Shown: piece after piece, positions 26,247 through 37,458 of the stretch
Layout of the letters: each line of letters starts with the position of its first letter
Numbering within the stretch: position 1 is the stretch's first letter
NCBI GenBank assembly: GCA_009746045.1
Contig: RPFO01000015.1
Span: 1,636,529 to 1,700,528 of the forward strand
From: Mesostigma viride
Lineage: Eukaryota > Streptophyta > Mesostigmatophyceae > Mesostigmatales > Mesostigmataceae
Length of the DNA: 64,000 nucleotides
Direction: 5' to 3'
Position numbers and translations under genes: made by a program
The notes under the pieces: generated by a model
What the model saw: the letters and a program-made list of their open reading frames with translations, nothing else
The model's database searches: none
Told to the model about the DNA's origin: nothing

Positions 26247-28627
26247 GTGCCCTCACGTGCAGGGGTGCTGCCGGCGAGGCGCACGGAATGGTCAACAGTG
26301 TCAACCTCCGCGGTTGTGGCGCCACAGAAGAGGAAGGGGCTCATCGGGTCGCTCAAGCGGTCGCCAAAGGGGGCGACGGGACCATGGGAGGGGATCAACG
26401 TCGTGGCCAAAACGTCAAGATCCTCATAAAACCAATAGTCGGGGCGACGCGACAGGGCGTCAGGGACCGTGTTGTCAAGGCCCTTGACATATTCGATCTT
26501 GAACGGACCGAACTGTGCCAAATATTCAAGCCAACGGGCTTGGCGTGGCGTAAGCGTGGGCTGCGTCAACAAGTGCGTGAGGGGCCGATGGTCGGTCTGG
26601 ATGATCAAGCGGTACGGGTCCGCAGGGTCGGGTTCGGCCATGGCCACGTTGAACTGAGCACCCAGAAGATGGTGCCGCCAAGTATGGCAACAGTACACCA
26701 CGGCCAACAACTCTTGCTGATGGACCGGGTAATTTCTTTCGGCCGGGATCATCGTCCGGGAGATATACTCGACCGGTTGGAGACCGAGACCATGGTCTTG
26801 GAGCAGCACACCGCCAATAGCAACCTTGCTAGAATCGCTATTGACCACGAATGGCTTGGTGGGATCCGGAAGGATGAGGACAGGCGCAGTGGCGAGCCTG
26901 GCCTTCAGCAGGTCAAAGGCCTGTTGACACAGGCCTGACCATTCCCACGGTACGTCCTTCTTGAGGAGGTGAGTAAGCGGGGCCGCAATGGTCGCGAAAC
27001 GCGGGATGAAGCGGCGATAATACGATACCAAGCCCAAGAAGCTGCGCAAGGCGCGAACATTCGCGGGAACAGGCCACTGTTGGACGGCGGCGACCTTATC
27101 GGGGTCCGTGGACACGCCCTTGTCCGAGAGAATGTGGCCTAGAAAGGGGACGCTGCGGCCTGATTCTACCTTGCTGCGGCGGGCGGACAGTTTATTATCC
27201 GCCATGATCTGCAGAACCGCGGCAACATCCTCCAAGTGCTCCTCGAACGTGCGAGAGAAAATGAGGATGTCATCCAAGTAGATGGCCACGCAGGTGCGTT
27301 TGTACGGCTGCGTCCCCGGGTCCCACGGGATAGTCGGGTCGCGCAGGTCTGCCGAGACCTGGGGCAGCCGACTAGTGCCCATCACCGACCTAAAGAGGTG
27401 GTTCATGAGCATCTGAAAAGAGGCAGGGCTGTTACACAAGCCCATGGCCGCCACGCGGAATTGGTAATGGCCAAAAGGCGTGGCAAAGGCTGTTTTATGG
27501 CAATCTTCGGGGGCGATCCGAAGTTGCCAAAAACCGTCTGCACAATCGAGCACCGTAAAGTACTTTGCGCCCTCCACCTTATTAAATATATCATCGATGC
27601 GGGGGAGGGGATACTTGGACTTCACGGTGATCGCATTGAGTTTGCGATAATCCGTAACCAGACGCCACTTCCCATTGGGTTTGGGCACCAGCAACACGCC
27701 CGCGCTGTAAGGGCTATTGCTGGGCTCGATCAAGCCGGCCTCCAACAAGCCGACCAAGATCTTCTTGAGCTCTGCCAACTCCACGGGCCCCATGCGAAAA
27801 ATGGGTGAGGTGGTAGGTGGGTGCCCCTCCTGCAAATGAATGCGGTGGAGCACCGGTCTGGCCGGGGGAAACGTAGGTGTTTTCTCCTCAAACACGGCTG
27901 AATACTGATCGAGCACTGCGTTGAGTCGTTTCACCTCGTCTTCCGACAAGTCCATGCCAAGCGAGTTTAACGAAACTCCAGCCTGTGCATGCTGGGCGCT
28001 GGGCCCGCGCGCGTGGGCAAGGGCGTCCAGACGAATGGAGTAAACGGGAGGAGGCTGCCGGGCTCTCATCATCCGCTTGAACTCCCTTTTGGACATGAGA
28101 ATGTCCGCAAGGCGACGACGGTCACTCTTGAGGGCAGGCGTGTCATCGGTGATGGTCATGCCGTTGGCCGCATACTGCCGCTCAGGTAACCAGAATGACC
28201 CATCTGGGAAGTGGGTAACCATGGTACCAAAAGAGACGGTCACCTTGGATATGTGCAGCCAGTCAATCCCTAGGATGATATCAGCCGCTTGTAAGGGAAT
28301 GACCGTGGCGCGAATGGGCACGCTGGTGCCTTGTACGATAGGGGCCAAGTCCGCATAGCCCGGGGATGGCTGAGTGTAGCCATCCGAGTATCGCACGCGC
28401 CGAGCAATGGTATGGGGAGTCGGGGTTACTCCCAGGCGCTGCACTATGGCCTCACTGACGAAGGTGGTAGCCGCACCACTGTCAATGAGGACCTTGATGC
28501 CCTCCAAACAACGCCCAGAGCCCTGGGGGTCTGGTAGGCTTCCAGTGAAGAGGAGTAGTTGCCGCGGGCCTTCGCTAGGCTCCGCTTGCCATTCCTGGGT
28601 CTCTGTCACCACATTACATGGTAACAA
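26234..28627 (-). CDS. G2 pol: protease, RT, RNase H
   Basis: Retropepsin LIDSGAATTFVSEAI and ADIILGIDWL, then RT (RLVTDYRKLNAITVKSKYPL, LDCADGFWQLRIAPEDCHKT, catalytic YLDD in AIYLDDILIFSRTFEEHL), thumb, and RNase H (VVNSDSSKVAIGGVLLQDHG, VVYCCHTWRHHLLGAQF, IIQTDHRPLTHLL). The frame is open upstream across the gag stop and lies -1 to gag, so programmed -1 frameshifting within the overlap is plausible. It reads past 26234 to a stop at 26102 only because of the C-run frameshift. Confidence 0.92.
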
Positions 28628-28686
28628 AACTTGGGCGACTTGTTCATGGCCGGGTAAGGTGTCGCCCGGAGTGCCCTCCCGGCCTC

Positions 28687-30561
28687 TCAGTCCAACGCCT
28701 CTCCTGCAGGCCCCTCGTCCACCGGTGTGCCTCGCAGGTGGCCGGATGCGGCCGCGGAAGAGCCATCATCAGGCTCGGCCGCGTCTGCGGCATCCAGTTG
28801 GTTGAGGGCATGCCCAGCTTGCTGGTAGGCGCTTGGGGGCGCCTTGGGTTGTTGGTACAGCCGGGGCTGTTGGCGCGCTTGTTGCAAGCGTCGGGCACGC
28901 TCACCCGCACTGGGAGCTGTGCGCATATTTCGCGCCGGTGGTGGCCTCGAGGCCATTTGCGGGGAGGCCGCTTGGAAATTGTTGCGTTGCACAGGCGGGG
29001 CCTGGTCCAGCGGAGGGAGATCAGGGCACTCACGTTTGATGTGCCCCACGCGGTTGCAGTGGTAGCACTGAATCCGGGAAGTGTCCAAGGCATTAATGTC
29101 CAGGACCTCGCACTGTAGCTCATCCACCCACACGGGGGCGAATCCCAGCTCATTGAGTTCCAGTGCATTCACGCGGGGTTTTGGGGTCCGCTGCACCAAG
29201 GGAGCTATCTCCGCTAGGTAGGTCTTGATGTCCTGCAGGTTCCATTGAGCCCAGGAGAGGTGGGCGAATTTCCGCTTCACCTCATCCCGGAATTCGGGTT
29301 GCAAGCCCTCATAGAACCTTGCCAAGGCTTCTGGGCCCATCAGGTCATCAACCCGCCCAGCTAGAAGCTCGAACTTGGTCATATATTCCCGATAGCTCAG
29401 GTTCCCCTGCTTGAACGCCCCAAAAGCCTCCCGGTCCAGCTTGTCTTGGTCGGGTGGCAGGTACTTGGCCCGTGCTCGCCGAAATAATTCAGCCAAGCTG
29501 CTGGGGAAGCCATTGGCCAGGGCGCTTTCGCAATGGAGAGCTTGTCTCACATCGGGAGCCAGTGCCTCGCTGGACACCAGCTTGACCTTGATATCCTCGT
29601 CCAAGAGCTTGCGATTGTATGTCTCCCAGATGTCGATCTTCTGAGACACTGCAATCTCCCAAGCCTCAAACTCTTGGTACGAGCAGTCGGGTTTAAACTT
29701 GGGAATATCCGACAGCTTGGGCAACGGTGGTAGTCGCCCTGCATTGTGAGTATCATCGTCATGATGGCCCATGATACTCGCGGGTCTCCCGGGCCCGGCC
29801 ACACCTTGCGAGGTGTGCCCACGCGGGTAACCTGCCGGGGGGCTGCACTCATCCTCACCCGGGTGCTCATACCCATGTGGGTAGTGGGCGCGGCTTGCAT
29901 AATGATGGGCGGCGGTGGCCGCTGGGTGCTGCGCTCGTGGGTCACCCGGAGCCAGGCGGTCGTATGCTGAGTTGGGGAGGGGAATCGCCTCCCCTGCGAC
30001 CCCGAAGGAAGACCGACCGGTCCGTGCGGTGCCCTGGCCCTGCCCAGCCATATTTGGCGAGGCATGGCCGAAGGGGCTAGCCCCAAGGGGTCCAGGCGCA
30101 TGATAGGACGCCCGATTCGCAGCGCGGCGAGACCGCGATCGGCTATCATACAAGGGTGGCGCCGGGGCGCTGCTGGGCCAAGTGGCCAATGTAGGTTGCG
30201 GCAGCACCGTAGGCAGGGCCCCACTCCTACCGTAGTGCAGGGTAACATTATTCCCCTGCGCCCCCGCGCCGGCTCCTACACCAAGGGCCGGACCCGCCGA
30301 CAATCCCGCGATGGATGTTCCACTTGGTGGTCCATTAAGGGGATTCACTACAGGGCTATCAGGTGGTGCACCGGCAGCCGCCGAGGAATTCCCTCCCAAA
30401 CGTGGGGTTTGTGCTGGGGATGACCCCCTAGAGCCACGCTCACTACTCGGGCGTGAGTGATTTTGGGTAGCTCTCTCTGCCGCCTCGAGTGCTGCCACGA
30501 GGGAAGGGGCAGGAGAGAAGCGATGGGCCTCTCGTCGCCCTCGCTCAATACCGTCAGCCAT
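28687..30561 (-). CDS. G2 gag, intact
   Basis: 624 codons from ATG 30561 (MADGIERGRREAHRF). A long low-complexity, Arg/Ser/Pro-rich N-terminus precedes the retrotransposon gag domain (KPDCSYQEFEAWEIAVSQKI to YLAEIAPLVQ, about residues 285-455). A CCHC knuckle CYHCNRVGHIKREC lies near residue 495, then a Gln/Pro-rich basic tail and a short acidic end. It forms the particle and packages RNA. The full open frame agrees with the near-identical LTRs: this is the youngest chromovirus in the window. Confidence 0.92.
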   Translation of the reverse strand: MADGIERGRREAHRFSPAPSLVAALEAAERATQNHSRPSSERGSRGSSPAQTPRLGGNSSAAAGAPPDSPVVNPLNGPPSGTSIAGLSAGPALGVGAGAGAQGNNVTLHYGRSGALPTVLPQPTLATWPSSAPAPPLYDSRSRSRRAANRASYHAPGPLGASPFGHASPNMAGQGQGTARTGRSSFGVAGEAIPLPNSAYDRLAPGDPRAQHPAATAAHHYASRAHYPHGYEHPGEDECSPPAGYPRGHTSQGVAGPGRPASIMGHHDDDTHNAGRLPPLPKLSDIPKFKPDCSYQEFEAWEIAVSQKIDIWETYNRKLLDEDIKVKLVSSEALAPDVRQALHCESALANGFPSSLAELFRRARAKYLPPDQDKLDREAFGAFKQGNLSYREYMTKFELLAGRVDDLMGPEALARFYEGLQPEFRDEVKRKFAHLSWAQWNLQDIKTYLAEIAPLVQRTPKPRVNALELNELGFAPVWVDELQCEVLDINALDTSRIQCYHCNRVGHIKRECPDLPPLDQAPPVQRNNFQAASPQMASRPPPARNMRTAPSAGERARRLQQARQQPRLYQQPKAPPSAYQQAGHALNQLDAADAAEPDDGSSAAASGHLRGTPVDEGPAGEALD

Positions 30562-31055
30562 CGCGTGGTGGCTGGTAAAGTGTGAACAATGTGCCTCTAG
30601 TCACCTTGGCGGGATGACAAATTAAGCACAAAAATACGTCAATTAAAGGACGTGAGATATTACTGCAGCTTGCCGGAGCTGACAGTATGTATCCCAGATA
30701 TAGGGTGTGAGGCAATGGCCAAGACGCCAACTAATGCGTGAAATTGCAACCCACAAAGCGTTTCCGTTTAAAGCACGCAATATAAGGAGATTCGTTTCCG
30801 GACGAATCCCTTAGGTCAACCGGACAAGGCCAGGTTGGGGCATGCAAGAACCGCAATATGGGTAACGGGTATGGGCAGTTAGGATTGTGGGGATCCGACC
30901 CCCACAATGAATTACTGCAAGCGGAATTAGTAAGGGTTCCGGCCCTTATATAATTCCGTTGCTGATCCGGATCAGATTACAGAAAAACGGGACGGGATAG
31001 AGGCCACTAGGAAAGTTTCCTCCGAGTCCAGTTTAACACGTATGGCTATTTAAAA
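30562..31055 (-). other. G2 leader (5' UTR), LTR end uncertain
   Basis: Between gag and the stretch matched in the 3' LTR. A candidate LTR end and PBS is TTCA-TTG-TGGGGGTCGGATCC (minus strand, about 30908 down to 30890). It contains a hairpin GTGGGGGTCGGATCCCCAC and resembles a tRNA 3'-arm complement. If correct, the full LTR is about 857 bp and the 3' LTR lost its last ~148 bp when the inverted segment formed. Confidence 0.4.
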
Positions 31056-31764
31056 TAGCGCCTTAAGGATTGAGAACGAATGCGAAAGACCTTTGACTTC
31101 CTATGCGTCACAGCGCACGATGGTGGCTTAAGAATACTCGTCACACAATACGAATAAGCTCAAACCCGGAAAACCGGTTTCGTATATTACAATGTTACCA
31201 CACAGATTAAAACACTCAATGCGGGAAGACTTACACCCAGTAGGCGAGGGATTCACACTCGAGCCCACAGGAGATTTACACTCCAGGATTAAGCGATGGT
31301 AAATAATCTGTAGAGCAACGTGGTAAATTACGATACAAGGTCCGGATTGCTGGCATAGCTCGTGCCTTCCTATTTTGTCCCTTCGTCCCCGTTGGTGGCT
31401 GCGCCTGGCGCTGCCAACCAGGCATGACGCGAGGTCCGCGGGGACGGGCTTCTCGAACCGTCTAGAACACATTAAAGACCAGTACGGCTAGAGGCCTCTC
31501 CTGAAAATATCCAAATGTCCGTAGGTACCATCATAACGCATGTGCAGTGCCACTTGGCTGTCCCGTAACTCCCGTTCAGGCGCTAGGTCTGCCTACGGCG
31601 CAAAGGCCAAGTTCGTCAGCAAAACTTCTACACTTACTTCCACACGGATTGCCTCGGCTGCCAACTATACTATGGCCTCGGCACTGGCGCCGGATTACGG
31701 TCGGCGCCGATCGACCGGGACGGATAATTTAATACCACAAATGGCATGTTGCATCCGTGCAACA
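31056..31764 (-). repeat. G2 5' LTR, portion matched by the 3' LTR
   Basis: In element orientation it starts TGTTGCACGG at 31764 and matches 17191-16482 with two differences seen: one G in a GG/GGG run and one C/T in GACGCGAGG. The real LTR may extend to about 30908. Confidence 0.85.
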
Positions 31765-31769
31765 ACTTG

Positions 31770-32777
31770 TAGCAGGTACTGCTGAATTTTTATCACATCC
31801 CACTCCTCCCATGGGACCTCGGCATAGTGCTTGAGCACCTCATCCAAGAGGTCCGGGTGCAGCGCCTCGATGAACCGTGCCTTGTACTCGGTCCAGGTCA
31901 TGTCGTCAAGCCGGGCAGTGTACGCCTCAAACTCGGTGAGGAATTCGCGAAAAGGCGTGCTGCCCTGACGGAACTTGCCAAAGGCCAGGCGCTCATGGAG
32001 CTTGTAGTCCGGTGGCACCAACTTGCGCCGGATGCGGGCCATCAGCTCCTCGACCGTGCGCAGGTAGGTGCGTGACGCGACGCTCTCACAGTGGAGGATG
32101 CCGACAACGGACGGATCCATGCACATCGCTACTAGATAGGGAATTAGCACATCAGTGGCCAACTCCCAATCGTGATGCTCGCACCATGCCCAATAGACCG
32201 CCAACACCATGCGTTCCCACTCATCGATCTCGCGCGGGGTCATGTCCGCGCGCAACTTGGGCACGGTTTTGAAATCGGGCATGGGCGGAGCCTTGACCGT
32301 GGCCGCCCGCGGGCCTCCTTGAGCGCAAAAGGGCGGACGGTTAAAGGACGCCGGCAGCGATGGGGGCCCAGCAGCCCGCGGCTGGCTGCGCGAGGTCTCA
32401 GCGCCTCGCCGCAACCAAACGGATGTCGGGTGTTCGTAACCGGGATCGTTGAGGTCTAACCGGCTCAGATTCAGGTTGGGGCCATGCGCCATGCTAGGAC
32501 GCGCGGGGCCCGTCGCTGGGAAGGACTGACCCAGGCGCGTCTCAGGGCGCTCCTCGGCATCCTCATCGTAGCGGGGGGGAAGTTCGTCCTCCCCCTCTTC
32601 CATCGACCACGGTGAGGTGCCCATGGATTGTGGCTCGCTGCTGAATGATACACGACGCGCGGGTTCCGGCCGGGATGGGCTACCGCGACCGCGTCCGCGT
32701 CCGTTTACTGACCATGGGTGCTCTAATCGTTGGGCCCGTTGCGCATGGTAAAAGGCCGCGTTCTGGCTAAGTTGCAC
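31770..32777 (-). CDS. G1 gag, capsid part
   Basis: The frame opens after a stop and is read from about 32777. It contains DPGYEHPTSVWLRRGAETS, VKAPPMPDFKTVPKLRADMT, PREIDEWERMVLAVYWAWCE and the gag core through PDLLDEVLKHYAEVPWEEWD to QQYLLQV, where G2 inserted. G3 gag is homologous throughout. It joins in frame to 16297 (SDVIARRR). An N-terminal piece (MAPKTRGKGKPKG, ATG at 38352, crossing C2) is offset by one frame and ends at a TGA near 32790, so gag needs one frameshift correction or has a spliced 5' end. Confidence 0.85.
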
Positions 32778-32787
32778 TCATTGGATC

Positions 32788-33030
32788 TCATCTGGGAGAC
32801 TCCCGCCTCGAGCCGGTCTCCACCCGTTCCGACCTACTGAACAATTCTCCCTGCACATGCTGCTGCTGCTCGCTATCTATGAACATTCCGGCCTGTGGTC
32901 TGTACGACTCACGGGCGGGACTAGCCAGCACACCTGGGTGACCTGCAGAGCTGCCCTGCTGGGAAGCTGGGCTCCGCTGTGATCTCTCCTCATGTGCCTG
33001 TACGGCCGGACTATCTATACCCGTCTCCCT
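32788..33030 (-). pseudogene. G1 gag N-terminal segment, downstream of C2
   Basis: Continues the MAPKTRGKGKPKG start (38305-38352) after removal of C2: residues ETGIDSPAVQAHEERSQRSP onward to a TGA just before the capsid part. It is hydrophilic and Ser/Gln-rich, as in other gag N-termini, and resembles G3 MPKKRGGG only in its basic start. Confidence 0.5.
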
Positions 33031-33871
33031 TGTTTGGATTGGGAGAGGAAACTAATGGGTTTTACACAATGCCTTGTGCTTGGCCTTGCTACCCACACAC
33101 CTTGCAGGTGCTGAAAGAAAGAGAGGTTGAAGACAATTTACGTGGAAGAATAAATGGCTTTATTAGAATATAATAGTTGGAGAAGAGCTTGAATGGAGGT
33201 TGAATGGAGGTTGAATGGAGGTCGAATGGAGGTTGAATGGAGGTACCTGCCCTTAGGGGGCAGTTTCCTTTTATACCTTTTAGGCTAGGAAGGATGACAT
33301 CAGCAATGACATCATCACAGAAGCTTGTAGAAACATCCTAGCATATTCCTAGCATATTCCCAGCATATTCTCAGTATATTCCAGGAATATTCCTGGCATA
33401 TTCTTAGAACATTCCTAGAACATTCTAGACATGATCCAATGAGCTGGCATAATAGCTAGATGCCAAGTGTCTACGTAATAATGTGCCACATAACATAATT
33501 AATAAAGTGACACATCTCTTCTCCTTGGAGTGACAAGTGTCATGCAATGAGTCTACCCACTTGTCATCATGTAAGTGATAACATGTGTCATCATGAGCTG
33601 CCAACACTTGTCAGCTCATGGACCAAACACTTGTCCAATAGGCCATAGCACCACTTGTCAATCAAATACGTGATGCTACTAGGCTGACTCAGGTTACAAG
33701 TCATCCATGTCCAAGTATAGGACTATGGCACATGAATATTGATCAGCTCATTGAGCCCAATTCATCTAGCTTATCAAAGCTATCAAATTCCCAGTCCATA
33801 TGGAATAAATCCAACAAGAAATAAATCAGGCTGGGATATATTGTGGCCAGGTGGATATAATATCCCTAACA
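33031..33871 (-). repeat. C2 3' LTR (841 bp)
   Basis: In element orientation it starts TGTTAGGGATAT (33871) and ends CTCCCAATCCAAACA (33031). It holds about five copies of an 11-base unit TTGAATGGAGG (about 33188-33243, plus-strand reading), absent from the C1/C3/C4 LTR type. Confidence 0.9.
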
Positions 33872-35273
33872 CCCCCCTTAGCCACATGGGCACAAAGCAA
33901 AAGATGTCTGGGTAGGTGGAATCTCAACACCCCCCTTAACCACATGCTCGTAGCATGCCGTCCAGTTGCTAGCATAGTGCAACTGAAAATGAAGATGCCG
34001 TCCTCGTGAAATGCTTGAAGCTCCAACATGCGGTCATGAGCCGCACTACCGCCACTGATCCGTCCCCCCCCGGCAACGCGAATGAGTGTCCTGCCATAGC
34101 AGCAACGCACTAGCTGCCCATCAATCCTGGATGGCTGATACCCAACCCTTAGTTGGAAAAAGTGCTCTAGATGCGACATTCCCCCCTCACTCAAAGCGGC
34201 TGCCCATGGACACAATAGGGGCACTCAGTCCCACACATATAATACGGCAACACATGCCAACAAAGAAAGTCCCTATGAGCTAACCCAAACGGTATAGAGG
34301 TAGGGCAACGGCAACAACACGTGCTGTACACACACGGAGCAACATAACATACGCCATCTCACAAAATAAATGACACCAACATCACGTTTTACGCCAAATA
34401 AACGGGGTGAGCAAACAAACATATTGGCAACAAATGCCACACAAACAAGGTGCAATACAACCTTCAACACAATACACAGTGGCCATAACAGATAAACGCG
34501 CTTCATAGCAAAGAAAACAGGACGTGCAAAACATTACCGCCACAAAGGCGAACACAAGTAACGATTACTTCGTCACGATTCACAAATCAGTGTCTGAGAG
34601 TAAACATTACGTCCGACATTACAGGCTATGCCGAAATGCACAGCCAAATTCGACACAAAGGACGTAAGCATTTGCATACAAGCAATGCTCTCAGCACAAA
34701 ACAAAATAACACACGCGTCACAGGCACTTTACTTACGAAAACAAGTCGTAGACGACGATACAACGGCGCTTCACTACGCCGCAGACTAGTGCCACAAATA
34801 GCGTGCAAAAACTCTGGATATACACTCCAGGTACGTAGAAAACGTCTCGTGGGAACAATGCCAAAATGCGTGGGCCATTTCCACTGAACGCATGGCAAAA
34901 TAAACACATAATTGCTGGAAGAACACAAAGAAAGAACCAGAAAACGCACGCTTACGGCGCCTCACAAGTTCCAGCAAACACGACACAAAAGTCGACATAC
35001 AAGTTCATTTCCCACAGACAAAACACTAGGGCAACCTTGAGAAGTGGGGTCTGCGCATCCTGGGCGACAATTTCCAAGGGTCGTTGCAGCTAGCGCAGTT
35101 GCAAATGCCATAGCCTGGCCGAACACCGTAAACTGACCGACGTGATACCTTGGCAGCATTTTGCACCTGAGTTGACCGTTGGTGCTTGACAGCACTGTGG
35201 CTGACAGGTCGCTGTCCACGTCGTTGTCGGCTCGCTCGAGGTCTCGCGCCAGCACCGGACTTGGCAGTCCAGG

Positions 35274-35943
35274 TAGGGCTGGGACATCCGGGTCATTTCG
35301 CGACCCGAACACGAACACGAACACCTGGGGAGAGTACCCGAACCCGAATACCGAACATGTTCGGTACATTTCCAGGTGACCCGAACCCGAACACGAACAT
35401 GTTCGGTACAGGTTGAAGGTGACCCGAACCCGAACACGAACATTACCCGAACATTTTACCGAACATTTTACCGAACACGAACAATTCATAACGATACACT
35501 TGTGAGTAGGATACGGACACCATCGAGGACAATTGAACTGTCACAAAAGAATTTAGAAAGCAAAATGCTAGCTAGCTGTCGTCTGAACTTCTGAAACCGA
35601 TAGAAATAAACCTTCGTACTTTGTTATCTTCTTCATTGGCTGGTACTAAAATGTCGAATGATAAGTGAAAAGTTCTGCGGTTGCTACTGAAAAATTCGGC
35701 TGAAAGCAATAACAACAACCGAAAAGTCTGTAAATGTTCGGTACCGGGTGAGAGGCGAACATGTTCGCCCGGTTCCCAGGGTGACCCGAACACGGACACG
35801 AACATGTTCGGTAAGTTTCCAGGGCGACCCGAACCCGAACAGCACATGTTCGGCCGAACATTTTAGGCGACCCGAACACCGCACATGTTCGGTATTCGCC
35901 CGAACATGTTCGTGTGCGGTATGCGGCGGATGTCCCAGCCCTA
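35274..35943. mobile_element. hAT-type MITE inside C2, TSD AGTCCAGG
   Basis: Terminal inverted repeats TAGGGCTGGGACATCCG; 8-bp target duplication AGTCCAGG at 35266-35273 and 35944-35951. C1 has the empty site (GGCAGTCCAGGACTTGG). The ends and 8-bp TSD are those of hAT transposons. The interior is non-coding, with many subterminal copies of CCCGAACACGAAC and the palindrome GAACATGTTC, probably transposase-binding repeats. Confidence 0.88.
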
Positions 35944-35951
35944 AGTCCAGG

Positions 35952-36330
35952 ACTTGGAAAAATTTTGCAGCTTGGTCGATTTCGCCCTCGCGTCACGAAT
36001 TTGTTCCCCCTCAGTTAGGCTGGCAGCGTTCGTGCGCCGCGCCTTTGGTCTGGTCGCCGGACTTTGGTTACTAGCACCAGTATCACCTGGTATGCTGGCG
36101 GCGACAACGCGCTCCGCCTGCACTGGGCTGTTCTGGACCGCAGTTTCTGGAAGTACTTCAGCGTCTGACACGGACTTCTCCATTGCGCTGGAAACTTCTC
36201 GAATTGGCGTGAACTTCCACTGGGCCGGCGCAGAGTATAAAAAGCCACGCAGTGTGCGAGTAATGCCCAGTAGGCCGCCCCCGATCCCGCATACACGGGC
36301 AAGCATGGCCAGTATGACCGTTAGGCCCAC
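35952..36330 (-). CDS. C2 hydrophobic-segment frame
   Basis: Matches the C-terminal part of the C1 protein: GLTVILAMLARVCGIGGG, LLGITRTLRGFLYSAPAQ and the hydrophilic tail to KLQNFSKSW, where the MITE inserted. Open for about 125 codons although separated from the protease frame by a 7-base duplication (near 36385). Conservation of an open hydrophobic frame in two copies hints at coding, but the copies are too similar to be decisive. Confidence 0.45.
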
Positions 36331-37393
36331 GGCCAGCCACTCCGCCGCGTGTCCCGAGGCACGTGAGATGCTGCGCTCGGCGCTCGCTGCTCGCCATTTT
36401 CTGCCCTTGACAGGCAGCGTCGTTCTTGAAGCTCGTCGCCGACGATTTCAGCTCTGGGATGGCGTCCATCGCTGCGTCCGCACCGTGCGCGGGAAAAAAG
36501 TAGGTGTTGTTCCTCGTCCCGATGCTGCAGTGCCTGCTGTCCAGCACAGCAACCCGCTTGGCGAGGTCGACGTTGTGGCCATCCTTGACGAGCTGGCCGA
36601 CAGATAGAAGTCGGGTGCTCAGCCTGGGAACGAGCAGCGCGTTTTGGAGGTGCACGTCCGCGTCCTGACCCGGCAGCTTCAGTTTGACAGTCCCGATGGC
36701 TGTCGCCTTCAGTTGGCCGCCTGAGCCGGCGATTTCCCTGTCATGAGGGTGCAGGCACACGAAGTCCGACGGGCATGGCGTCACGTGACAGCTCGCTGCG
36801 GAATCCAGCACCCAGCTGGTCGGTGCTTTCTTTTCATACTGCGTGAGTGCAGCAGCATCCGACGGCGATGGCGACTCGGCGATGGTGGCGAAGACGAAGC
36901 CGGACCGCTCCGCAGCCTCCTCGGTGATACGCGCCTCGCTGGCACCTGGTGAGTGCTCCTTTCTCGCTTGGTTCCGTCGCGTTGCCTTGTTCTTGCGTTC
37001 TTGCTTCAGCTCCGGATGCTTCTCCCAGCACTGGGTGTCCACGTGCCCGGCCTTCTTGCAGTAATTGCACCGCCTCTTTCCTCCACTTTTCTTCGTAGTA
37101 GTGTGGAAAACCTGGCCGTTAGGGGAGCCCTCCTTCTTTGCTTGAGCAGAACGCCTTCCGTGCAGTAGCTCCTCCGCCTCCAGCAGCGCAGTCTTGACCT
37201 CCTTTAGCGAATCCTCCTCTCCAGTTAGGACCTTGACCAGGTCACAATAGGCCGATGCTAAGGCCTTCAACACAGCCTTGATTTCTTCCCATTTCCTCAG
37301 AGACCGCCCATCAAACGTTGTGATGGACTTGCTTGTTGCCCGGAATTGCTTGTAGCACGCTTCCTTGGTAGCCATGGTGTCTTCAGTCGCCAA
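36158..37393 (-). CDS. C2 gag-protease fusion, internally deleted
   Basis: ATG at 37393 (MATEDTMATKEACYKQF). Gag start TTFDGRSLRKWEEIKAVL, then a jump to EEDSLKEVKTALLEAEELLHG: about 105 residues of C1 gag are missing. Knuckle CNYCKKAGHVDTQC. No stop separates gag from the protease (ARITEEAAERSGFVF; WVLDSAASCHVTP; LLSVGQLVKDG). After KMASSER a 7-base tandem duplication shifts it into a frame that ends at 36158. Confidence 0.8.
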   Translation of the reverse strand: MATEDTMATKEACYKQFRATSKSITTFDGRSLRKWEEIKAVLKALASAYCDLVKVLTGEEDSLKEVKTALLEAEELLHGRRSAQAKKEGSPNGQVFHTTTKKSGGKRRCNYCKKAGHVDTQCWEKHPELKQERKNKATRRNQARKEHSPGASEARITEEAAERSGFVFATIAESPSPSDAAALTQYEKKAPTSWVLDSAASCHVTPCPSDFVCLHPHDREIAGSGGQLKATAIGTVKLKLPGQDADVHLQNALLVPRLSTRLLSVGQLVKDGHNVDLAKRVAVLDSRHCSIGTRNNTYFFPAHGADAAMDAIPELKSSATSFKNDAACQGQKMASSERRAQHLTCLGTRGGVAGRGPNGHTGHACPCMRDRGRPTGHYSHTAWLFILCAGPVEVHANSRSFQRNGEVRVRR

Positions 37394-37446
37394 TGGAACT
37401 GGATGTCTCTGGGTTCACAGTGGTCTTCTTGTTCCTCAGTAACAAA

Positions 37447-37458
37447 CCTCCGATACCA
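37447..37458 (-). promoter_or_regulatory. C2 primer-binding site
   Basis: Minus strand TGGTATCGGAGG directly after the 5' LTR end CCAAACA. Confidence 0.85.

Larger units (their letters stand above)
16303..31764 (-). mobile_element. G2: nearly intact chromovirus with an abnormal 3' LTR, TSD ACTTG
   Basis: It is flanked by ACTTG at 16298-16302 and 31765-31769, inside G1 gag. Direct repeats 31056-31764 (5' LTR) and 16482-17191 (3' LTR) differ at two sites that I can see, so insertion is recent. Between them, right to left: leader, gag, protease-RT-RNase H, integrase, a 3' region holding C1, and a purine tract. The outer 187 bases (16303-16489) are an inverted copy of the LTR 5' end. Only one frameshift is visible in pol, in a run of seven C (+ strand) near 26227. 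Confidence 0.85.

Noticed and set aside
33188-33243. CRISPR-like array from the TTGAATGGAGG repeats
   Set aside because: Contiguous 11-base tandem repeat without spacers, inside an LTR.
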